Virus record (IMG/VR): IMGVR_UViG_3300025425_000076
Location: 1-34,467 of that record
DNA length: 34,467 nt
Source: a virus
Strand: one strand, 5' to 3'
In this document: in pieces, positions 28,337-34,467 of the stretch
Layout: each line of letters begins with the position of its first letter
Position numbering within the stretch: position 1 is the stretch's first letter
Position numbers and translations under genes: made by a program
Notes under the pieces: model-generated
What the model saw: the letters and a program-made list of their open reading frames with translations, nothing else
What the model was told of the DNA's origin: nothing
The model's database searches: none

Positions 28337-28364
28337 GGGTGGCGGAGAAATCTGCCATCCTTTT
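28337..28364 (+). terminator. Rho-independent terminator after the capsid gene
   Basis: GGGTGGCGGA (28337-28346) pairs over ten positions, two of them wobble, with TCTGCCATCC (28351-28360) around a GAAA tetraloop, followed by TTTT. It lies 13 bases after the capsid stop. As more structural genes follow with no evident new promoter, it probably works partially and lowers expression of the genes beyond. Confidence 0.82.
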
Positions 28365-28367
28365 AAA

Positions 28368-28382
28368 CAAACAATTTGTTTG
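28368..28382. promoter_or_regulatory. Palindrome following the capsid terminator
   Basis: CAAACAA-T-TTGTTTG (28368-28382) is a perfect palindrome of seven pairs around one base, directly after the terminator T run. It shares CAATTTGTT with the first dyad near 14,593. It could be an operator, a second weak hairpin in the transcript, or chance in AT-rich DNA. Confidence 0.42.
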
Positions 28383-28426
28383 GTCTTTGAAGTCAATGGC
28401 GGAACGAAGCAAACGGAGAAAATAAA

Positions 28427-28774
28427 ATGAGAACATTAAACGATTATTTCTTAACAGTTAAAATGACAGATGTATCTACTGCTGGTTCAGTATATGTAGT
28501 TGCACCTGATGCTGGTAAGATTATTAAAATATATTCAGTATTAGGTGGCGCGATTGCTACTGCTAATGCTGCTATTACAACTGAAATTAATGGAACTGCT
28601 GTAACTGGCGGAGCCATTACTATTGCTACTGCATCTTCTGCAGCTGGCGATGTAGATTCTGCAGTACCTACTGCTGCAAACTCTGTACTAGAAGGCGGTG
28701 TAATTGAAATAATTACTGATGGTGCTTCAACAAACACTATCCCTGCTGAATTTACAGTTATAATTAGAAGATAA
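28427..28774 (+). CDS. Small beta-rich structural protein, possible capsid decoration
   Basis: A 115 aa protein. Eighteen bases ending at its ATG (28412-28429) are identical to those at the capsid start. It is rich in Ala, Thr and Ile and alternates strands (YFLTVKMTDV, GSVYVVAPDAGKIIKIYSVLGG, IEIITDG, FTVIIRR), typical of small beta proteins that cover capsids or form head fibres. Its place right after the capsid gene supports a decoration role, but no family was recognised. Confidence 0.68.
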   Translation: MRTLNDYFLTVKMTDVSTAGSVYVVAPDAGKIIKIYSVLGGAIATANAAITTEINGTAVTGGAITIATASSAAGDVDSAVPTAANSVLEGGVIEIITDGASTNTIPAEFTVIIRR

Positions 28775-28782
28775 TTAAAATT

Positions 28783-28800
28783 GGGGGTGGAAACGCCCCC
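28783..28800 (+). promoter_or_regulatory. GC hairpin with GAAA tetraloop
   Basis: GGGGGTG (28783-28789) pairs with CGCCCCC (28794-28800), with one wobble, around a GAAA loop. It sits between the putative decoration gene and the next start. The bases after it (TAATAAAAGG) lack a T run, so it may slow polymerase, protect the transcript end or mark a processing site. It has the same loop as the terminator about 440 bases upstream. Confidence 0.65.
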
Positions 28801-28819
28801 TAATAAAAGGAATAAAATT

Positions 28820-29098
28820 ATGAATTACGGACTAAGACATGGAACTGTATTAAAGCTAACTTCAGCAGCAAGTTCTTCTGCAAGTGCAGCATTTCCAGAT
28901 AGCACAAAATATATAAGAGTAGTAAGCACTATTGCTTGCCACATAGTAGTTAACAAAACACCTACTGCTGCTGTAACTACAACTTACTTACCAGCTAATG
29001 AAGTTGAAATTATTAAAGTTGATGCTGGAGAAAAAATAGCTGTATTAAGAATTGGTGGTTCAGATGGTGAACTATACGTTACTCTATTATCTGAATAA
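28820..29098 (+). CDS. Small beta-rich structural protein
   Basis: The start at 28820 (MNYGLRHGTVLKL) follows AAAAGGAAT and gives 92 residues; the longer frame from 28781 would run through the hairpin. Strands alternate (GTVLKLTSAAS, KYIRVVSTIACHIVVNKT, EVEIIKVDAGEKIAVLRIGG, GELYVTLLSE), the pattern of a small virion beta protein. It may be a second decoration or head protein. No named family was recognised. It ends in TAATG overlap with the next gene. Confidence 0.64.
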   Translation: MNYGLRHGTVLKLTSAASSSASAAFPDSTKYIRVVSTIACHIVVNKTPTAAVTTTYLPANEVEIIKVDAGEKIAVLRIGGSDGELYVTLLSE

Positions 29099-29424
29099 TG
29101 AGCATCTTAAGATCAGTTGATCCAGATGGAACAAAGTATTTCTTTGAAGATGATGGAACATTAACTGTAAAAAACTCACAAGACGTTGAACCCATTCTTA
29201 AAAAAAACAAAAGAATGTATAATGATGGAGATGGCTATTCTGCATCTAAAGATTTAAAAAGAGTAGCTAGTATTCCAACTTTAATATTAACGCTTTGGGC
29301 TAAAGAATATAATGGTTCTAATAACTGGTTTGGTTTACCAGCAGATGAACGTAAAAAAATTCTTAAAAGAAAATTAAATAGTAACGAGTTTCGTTATTTT
29401 AGAACTGCGTCAGGAAATTTATAA
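29098..29424 (+). CDS. Conserved hypothetical head-region protein
   Basis: A 108 aa protein coupled at both ends by TAATG. The pattern DPDGTKYFFEDDGTLTVKNSQDVEPILKKNKRMYND at the start, then VASIPTLILTLWAKEY, and a C-terminal KRKLNSNEFRYFRTASGNL is one I recognise from small proteins between capsid and adaptor genes of podoviruses. Role unknown; perhaps a head-completion or adaptor-associated protein. Confidence 0.7.
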   Translation: MSILRSVDPDGTKYFFEDDGTLTVKNSQDVEPILKKNKRMYNDGDGYSASKDLKRVASIPTLILTLWAKEYNGSNNWFGLPADERKKILKRKLNSNEFRYFRTASGNL

Positions 29425-30089
29425 TGGCCTTAACTACTTACACAGACTTAAAAACATCTATAGCTAATTGGCTTAATAGATCTGATCTTACTACAGAAAT
29501 AGCTGGAGATTTTATTGCTTTAGCTGAAGCTGATTTTAACGCCAAGTTAAGAATTAGACAGATGGAACAAATTGATGAAATTACTATCAATGCAGAAACT
29601 GTAACTGTTCCTACTGGATTTATTTCTGTACGATCTTTATACATACTATCTGGTAGCACAAAATATAATGTTGAATACATTACTCCTGCTAATCTATTTA
29701 AAACTAAAGGAAGTTCAACCTCTGGACTACCAAGAGTTTATTCAATAGAATCAGATGATGCTACAGAAAGTTTTAGATTTGCTCCAACGCCTGACTCATC
29801 GTACACAGGCTATTTACAATACTACAAAGCATTCAATAATCTATCTGACTCAGTGGCTAGCAACTACATTCTTGCTGCACATCCTGCTATTTATCTTTAT
29901 GGTAGTCTTTATCATGCAAGTAATTTTCTTGGTGGTATTGACCCAAATCAGACAGCTCAGTGGATGAATATGTATTCTATGGCTTTAGAAAGATGCGAAA
30001 ATAACGACAGACAAGATAGCTATGGTGGTGCGCCTACAGTTCAAAGAGCAGACGTATCTACTGACTTGTCTTTCTACAGAAGAAAGTAA
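29424..30089 (+). CDS. Head-tail adaptor protein, SU10/gp4-like
   Basis: A 221 aa protein. Its opening (TTYTDLKTSIANWLNRSDLTTEIAGDFIALAEADFNAKLRIRQM) is typical of adaptor proteins that bind under the portal in podoviruses such as SU10. The middle has a beta part (SVRSLYILSG) and SFRFAPTPDSSYTGYLQYYKAFN; the end is helical (AQWMNMYSMALERCENNDRQ) with an RADVS tail. It would join portal to tail nozzle, encoded by the next gene. Length matches the family. Confidence 0.85.
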   Translation: MALTTYTDLKTSIANWLNRSDLTTEIAGDFIALAEADFNAKLRIRQMEQIDEITINAETVTVPTGFISVRSLYILSGSTKYNVEYITPANLFKTKGSSTSGLPRVYSIESDDATESFRFAPTPDSSYTGYLQYYKAFNNLSDSVASNYILAAHPAIYLYGSLYHASNFLGGIDPNQTAQWMNMYSMALERCENNDRQDSYGGAPTVQRADVSTDLSFYRRK

Positions 30090-30092
30090 TTA

Positions 30093-31895
30093 ATGCAACT
30101 ACCTTTTGGGGAATGGTTACCTGACCAACCTAATCATCTTAAGCAAGGAGCAAACATAGCTAAAAATGTTTATCATGCTAAACAATCTTATAAACCTGTT
30201 AAAAGTTTAGTTCCATATTCCAGCAATACAATTTTATCTACTTGTCTAGGAGCAGGTTCTTTTAGAGATGGTTCAAGTAATGTTTTTAACTTTGCTAGTT
30301 CTCAAGATACTATTTATCAATTAACTTCTGGAGCTTTTGCAGACAGAGGTGCTGGTGGATTACTTTTAACTACAGCCAAAGCATCATGTACAATTACAGT
30401 TTCAGATTATGCAAACATTGGTGCTGGAAAAACTCTTTCTTTAACAAAGAATAATGGAACAATTATTGTATTTACTTCCACAGCAAGTTCGCCTTCTACA
30501 AATCAATTTCAAGTACAAACAGATAATAATACTACAGCAACAAATTTAAAAACTACTATTGATGGCCATGCTGATTTTACAGCAACAGTAGCAGACGCAG
30601 TTGTTACAGTAACAAGAGCAGCAGTAGGTAGAGATAATCTTACAGTTACTTCTTCTGATACTACAAGACTTACTTCTACTAATTTTACAGGTGGTACTCC
30701 TCTTACGGGAGATTCTACAGATTACATAACATTTACTCAATTTGGAAATTATATAATTGTATCTAATGGTGTAGATGCACCTCAATATTATTTAATGGGT
30801 ACTTCAACTAGTTTTGCTAATTTATCTGCTATTGCAACAGAAGGCACACCACCAGTATTTAGAGTAAGCGGAGTTATACGTGATTTTTTAGTTACAGGAA
30901 ATTTACCCAGTAACACAAATAGAGTTCAATGGTCTGGTATTAATGATATTACTACATGGACACCTGGGAAAAAATTAGCAGATTCTCAAGATCTTCCAGG
31001 TTCAGGTGGTCAAATTGTTCACATAACTTCTGGAGAAGTTGGATATATATTTAGACAGAATCAAATTATTCGTATGGACTTTGTAGGTGGTGCAACTGTA
31101 TTTAGATTTTCTGTTATATCATCTAATCGTGGAGCTGTTTATGGAAGAACAGTAACTCAAAATGATAGAAATGTTTTCTTTTATTCTGATGATGGATTTT
31201 ACCAAATTAGTGGAGATACATTAATTCCTATTGGAGCAGAAAAAGTTAATCGTTATTTTGATAATGATTTAAACAAAGCATACACAGATCGTATTAGTTC
31301 AGCAGTAGATCCCTTTAATCAGTTAGCTATTTGGTCGTATGTTTCTAAACGAAGCACAGATGGAAATCCAGATTCTTTAATGATCTATAATTATGTTACC
31401 AAAAAATGGACTTTTGCTAGTATTTCAGCATCTACTATTTTTACACAATTCTTTGGTGCTTATACTGTAGAAACAATGGATGTTATATCTGAAAACTTAG
31501 AAAATCTTAATATTTCTTTAGATACAGATTTTTGGTTAGGTGGACAGTTATATTTAGGAGCTATTGACGAATCTTTTAAAGCTGCTATTTTTTCAGGAAC
31601 TTCTTTAGAAGCAGAATTTGAAACAGATGAAATTGAAGGCAAACCAGGCACAAGATTAAACATTACGGGTGTAAGACCTATTATAGATGCTAATACTACA
31701 GTAACTATAAAAAGCAGAGAAAAACTCTCAGACACTGCAATAGAGTCTAACTCTGGAAGTACTACTGATAGCGGTGTAAATCCAGTCAGATCTTCTGGCA
31801 GATATATTAGAGCAAATGTTAAAGTTTCCGCAGGAGTAGGGTGGAATGATGCTCAAGGTGTTGATATAATAGCAAGCCAAGCAGGTACTAGATAA
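30093..31895 (+). CDS. Tail nozzle / stabilisation protein, P22 gp10-like
   Basis: A 600 aa protein starting three bases after the adaptor stop. The N-terminal part (GEWLPDQPNHLKQGANIAKNVYHAKQSYKPVKSLVPY) and ITFTQFGNYIIVSNGVDAPQYY (about 211-232) fit P22 gp10-type proteins, which form the tail nozzle. The region about 93-206 looks like an inserted beta domain (ITVSDYANIGAGKTLSLTKN ... NLTVTSSDTTRLT). Later segments (GGQIVHITSGEVGYIFRQNQI, YSDDGFYQISGDTLIPIGAEKV) fit the beta-propeller core. A nozzle gene after an adaptor is standard order. Confidence 0.85.
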   Translation: MQLPFGEWLPDQPNHLKQGANIAKNVYHAKQSYKPVKSLVPYSSNTILSTCLGAGSFRDGSSNVFNFASSQDTIYQLTSGAFADRGAGGLLLTTAKASCTITVSDYANIGAGKTLSLTKNNGTIIVFTSTASSPSTNQFQVQTDNNTTATNLKTTIDGHADFTATVADAVVTVTRAAVGRDNLTVTSSDTTRLTSTNFTGGTPLTGDSTDYITFTQFGNYIIVSNGVDAPQYYLMGTSTSFANLSAIATEGTPPVFRVSGVIRDFLVTGNLPSNTNRVQWSGINDITTWTPGKKLADSQDLPGSGGQIVHITSGEVGYIFRQNQIIRMDFVGGATVFRFSVISSNRGAVYGRTVTQNDRNVFFYSDDGFYQISGDTLIPIGAEKVNRYFDNDLNKAYTDRISSAVDPFNQLAIWSYVSKRSTDGNPDSLMIYNYVTKKWTFASISASTIFTQFFGAYTVETMDVISENLENLNISLDTDFWLGGQLYLGAIDESFKAAIFSGTSLEAEFETDEIEGKPGTRLNITGVRPIIDANTTVTIKSREKLSDTAIESNSGSTTDSGVNPVRSSGRYIRANVKVSAGVGWNDAQGVDIIASQAGTR

Positions 31896-32047
31896 TGGCA
31901 GACGTTACAGAAAGAGATATTGATAATGTTAGATATTCTTTTGAAACACAAGAGTTCTTTCAAAGACAAATGGAAGAATCAGTAAATAGTTTAATTAATA
32001 AAAACAATGTAGAAACAGATAAAGTTTTTGCATGGTTTATGTCTTAG
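31895..32047 (+). CDS. 50 aa helical protein
   Basis: The frame overlaps the nozzle gene's stop (TAATG), and the next gene's TAGGAG site lies across its own stop. It is a mostly acidic helix (TERDIDNVRYSFETQEFFQRQMEESVNSLI) ending VFAWFMS. Between nozzle and fibre genes it may be a small tail-assembly factor. Coupling and spacing make it credible; function unknown. Confidence 0.58.
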   Translation: MADVTERDIDNVRYSFETQEFFQRQMEESVNSLINKNNVETDKVFAWFMS

Positions 32048-32055
32048 GAGTTTAA

Positions 32056-33840
32056 ATGGCAGGAATTAAAGATTATTCAACAACACAAGCAGACAACACA
32101 TCTCTAAACGGAATTAGTACTGCAGAAGGAATGTTACCTTCTAATTTGAACAATGCAATTAGAGCATTGATGAAAAATACTAGAGATTGGTATAATGATT
32201 CACAGTGGGTTATTTATGGAGATGGAAGTGCTGCATATACTTTTGCTTATGTAAGTGCTACTTCTTTTACTGTAGCAAGTTCTGATGTTACTGGTTTTTA
32301 TCATGTAAATCGTAGAGTTAAAATTGTAGGATCTTCTACAGGAACTATTTATGGAACAATTGCTTCTTCTAGTTTTTCTACCAATACTACTGTTACTGTA
32401 ACTTTAGATAGCGGTGCAATTCAAAACGAATCAATAGAAGTTTATGTAGCTGCTTTATCTGCAACTAATAATTCTATTCCTGAAGGAGTAGTTGGTACTA
32501 CAACATTAGCAGACCTAAGTGTAACAACTGCCAAGTTAGCTGCAGATGCAGTAGATGGAACTAAAATAGCAGATGATAGTATTGATTCAGAACATTATGT
32601 GGATGGTTCTATTGATACTGCTCACATTGCAGATGACCAAATTACCACAGCTAAAATAGCTGATTCTCAAATTACTAGTGCAAAAATTACAAATGATACC
32701 ATTGTTAATGCAGACATAAATTCTTCTGCTGCTATTGATGCAACCAAAATACATGATGGTACAATTACTAATACAGAGTTTAAATATTTAGACGGAGTAA
32801 CTTCTGCAATACAAACACAATTAGATGCTAAGTTAGTTAAATCAAATAATTTATCAGATGTAATTTCAGCTTCTACTTCTAGAACTAATTTAGGGGTAGC
32901 TATTGGTACAGATGTCCAAGCATATGATGCTGAACTTGCAGCTATTGCAGGATTAACTTCTGCTGCTGATAAGGGTATTCAATTTACAGGTTCAGGTACA
33001 GCAGGAGTTTATGATTTAACAACTGCTGGTAAAGCATTATTAGATGATGCAGATGCTTCTGCACAAAGAACTACTTTAGGTTTAGGTACTATTGCAACTC
33101 AAAATGCAAATAGTGTTTCTTTAACTGGTGGTTCAATTACAGGATTGGGAGATCCTTCTTCTTCTTCTGAGGCTGCTACTAAAAATTATGTTGATACTTT
33201 AGTTGCTGGACTTAGAACAAGAGCTGTTGCAAAAGTTGGCTCAACTGCCAATGTTACGATTGCTTCTGAATTAGAAAATGGAGATAGTATAGATGGTGTT
33301 ACATTAGCAACTGGTGATAGGGTATTATTAAAAAACCAATCTACTGCATCACAAAATGGTTTATATATTGTTGTAGCTTCAGGTGCTGCATCAAGAGATA
33401 CAGAATTTGATACTATAGAAGAATTAGCTGGACAATTAATTTTAATATCAGAAGGCTCTGCTAATGCTGATGATTTATATTTATGTACAACTGATGCTAG
33501 TGCTACACTAGGTTCTAGTGCTATTAGCTACACACAAGTATTTCCAAGTTCAGGCGGAACTGTAACTTCAGTAGGAGTAGCAGATTCTGGTTCTGGAGAA
33601 TTTACAGTAGGAAGCACACCTGTTACTTCATCTGGAACTATAACATTAGAAGTAAATGCTATTGCTAATACTAAAATTACAGGACTAGGAACAGCAGCTA
33701 CTTTAAATGTTGGAACTTCAGCTAATAATATAGTACAATTAGACGGATCAGCTCAACTACCTGCTGTAGATGGTAGTAATTTAACTAATCTTCCAGGAGC
33801 ATCAGCAGGATTTGCTATTGCTATGGCAATCGCATTATAA
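32056..33840 (+). CDS. Main tail fibre protein
   Basis: A 594 aa protein with TAGGAG upstream. The N-terminal part ([34 protein letters not shown]) is the usual attachment module of marine podovirus fibres. Residues about 150-250 hold imperfect short repeats around the TAKIAD.SI / [10 protein letters not shown] theme, a repetitive beta or coiled shaft. Later comes an ATKNYVD...[10 protein letters not shown].....NGLYIV module (about 375-438), also common in fibres. It would bind the host surface; receptor specificity cannot be read from it. Confidence 0.88.
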   Translation: MAGIKDYSTTQADNTSLNGISTAEGMLPSNLNNAIRALMKNTRDWYNDSQWVIYGDGSAAYTFAYVSATSFTVASSDVTGFYHVNRRVKIVGSSTGTIYGTIASSSFSTNTTVTVTLDSGAIQNESIEVYVAALSATNNSIPEGVVGTTTLADLSVTTAKLAADAVDGTKIADDSIDSEHYVDGSIDTAHIADDQITTAKIADSQITSAKITNDTIVNADINSSAAIDATKIHDGTITNTEFKYLDGVTSAIQTQLDAKLVKSNNLSDVISASTSRTNLGVAIGTDVQAYDAELAAIAGLTSAADKGIQFTGSGTAGVYDLTTAGKALLDDADASAQRTTLGLGTIATQNANSVSLTGGSITGLGDPSSSSEAATKNYVDTLVAGLRTRAVAKVGSTANVTIASELENGDSIDGVTLATGDRVLLKNQSTASQNGLYIVVASGAASRDTEFDTIEELAGQLILISEGSANADDLYLCTTDASATLGSSAISYTQVFPSSGGTVTSVGVADSGSGEFTVGSTPVTSSGTITLEVNAIANTKITGLGTAATLNVGTSANNIVQLDGSAQLPAVDGSNLTNLPGASAGFAIAMAIAL

Positions 33841-33853
33841 TATAGGAGAATAT

Positions 33854-34180
33854 ATGGCACAAAACTTTAGACGATACACAAGCAACGATGTAGGAACATC
33901 TGCTGCAACTTTATTTACTGCTGACAGTTATGATACTGTAGTAGGTATTTCAGTAGCGAATGTAACCACTTCTGCTGTGGTAGCATCAGTTTATATCAAC
34001 GATGGAACAAACGATATTTATCTAGTGAAAGACGCACCCATACCTGCAGGTTCTGCATTACAAGTATTAGATGGTGGTGCTAAATTTGTAGTACAAGCTA
34101 GTGATGTTTTAAAAGTCATATCTGATACCGCTTCATCTTTAGATGTTTGGGTATCTACAGTAGACGCAATTAGTTCATAG
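33854..34180 (+). CDS. Small beta-rich fibre-associated structural protein
   Basis: The start at 33854 (MAQNFRRYTSNDVG) has ATAGGAGAATAT and gives 108 residues; the open frame reaches into the fibre gene. It alternates strands (TVVGISVANVTTSAVVASVYIND, DIYLVKDAPIPAGSALQVLDGG, KFVVQASDVLKVISD, LDVWVSTVDAI). The layout resembles the 109 aa protein at 1,660. It probably belongs to the fibre or tail surface. No family recognised. Confidence 0.68.
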   Translation: MAQNFRRYTSNDVGTSAATLFTADSYDTVVGISVANVTTSAVVASVYINDGTNDIYLVKDAPIPAGSALQVLDGGAKFVVQASDVLKVISDTASSLDVWVSTVDAISS

Positions 34181-34188
34181 GAGAATAA

Positions 34189-34467
34189 ATGGCATACATT
34201 GGAAAAACTCCAACATCAGTTCCTTTAACAAGTTCTGATTTGGCTGATAGCATTGTAACTTCTGCAAAGATAGTAGATGCAACTATAACAACTGCTGATT
34301 TAGCTTCAGGTGTAGTTTCTCCAGTTTATGGATTGTTTAGAAAAATTGACCCAACAGTTGTTGCTTGGGATAAAACAGGTGCTTTCACAATGGAGACTAA
34401 CACAGGATTATACATTGAAGTTAATGGTGATGTTAAAACTATAGCTTCAGCAACTTCTATTACTATG
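34189..34467 (+). CDS. Tail fibre-type protein, 3' truncated by window end
   Basis: The ATG has TAGGAG upstream. The 93 visible residues (MAYIGKTPTSVPLTSSDLAD...) include an SIVTSAKIVDATITTADLASG segment like the repeat theme of the main fibre, then the start of a beta domain (YGLFRKIDPTVVAWDKTG). The gene runs off the window. Joined directly to base 1 it would hit a stop after two codons, so the two window ends are not adjacent as given. It is a second fibre or fibre-tip gene. Confidence 0.7.
   Translation, partial: MAYIGKTPTSVPLTSSDLADSIVTSAKIVDATITTADLASGVVSPVYGLFRKIDPTVVAWDKTGAFTMETNTGLYIEVNGDVKTIASATSITM

Noticed and set aside
1-34467. CRISPR array, integrase, attachment site or insertion sequence
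   Set aside because: No regularly spaced repeats of CRISPR length, no recombinase motif and no terminal-repeat transposase gene were seen. The XRE protein alone does not indicate lysogeny.

Overview
The window is almost all tailed-phage genome: AT-rich, densely packed and full of overlapping starts and stops (TAATG, ATGA). A P22/SU10-type late block (small and large terminase, P22-like portal, scaffold, SU10-type capsid, head-tail adaptor, P22 gp10-like tail nozzle, fibres) with no tail tube, sheath or baseplate genes points to a short-tailed podovirus. Base composition, size, very many tiny genes, and small families remembered from marine phages (DUF6321, RPGRH, KMPNGK and GLYAN proteins) suggest a marine virus of SAR11-like or related bacteria, similar in style to HTVC010P-type pelagiphages. 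That placement is from memory and was not searched.

Layout. A rightward late unit starts at a TAGACA/TATAAT promoter near 20,700. It runs through small basic proteins, terminase, portal, scaffold, capsid, connector, nozzle and fibres to the right end. It appears to resume at the left end (fibre paralogues, fibre chaperone, internal/ejection virion proteins, metallophosphoesterase, lysin-like protein, small membrane proteins) and stops near 12,093. Both ends cut fibre genes and do not join directly, so this looks like a permuted genome with some sequence missing between the ends. A leftward early unit runs from 20,333 down to 12,029. It carries many 40-130 aa proteins, an XRE regulator, a DUF932 protein, a PD-(D/E)XK exonuclease, an SSB-like protein and a DUF3310 protein. 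A three-gene rightward island (14,662-15,546, led by an HNH nuclease) interrupts it; the divergent gap on its left holds two large palindromes.

The two main units diverge from a noncoding region of about 400 bp (20,334-20,739). It has G6-G7 tracts, TA runs, hairpins, a 12-bp direct repeat, three degenerate 11-bp units and the late promoter, and is the best candidate for a control region or replication origin. The units converge at 12,029-12,093, where two genes overlap on opposite strands. Within the late unit, a terminator after the capsid gene and a GAAA-loop hairpin further on probably adjust virion-protein ratios. I see no DNA polymerase, primase, helicase, RNA polymerase, integrase or tRNA gene, so replication and transcription probably rely on the host.
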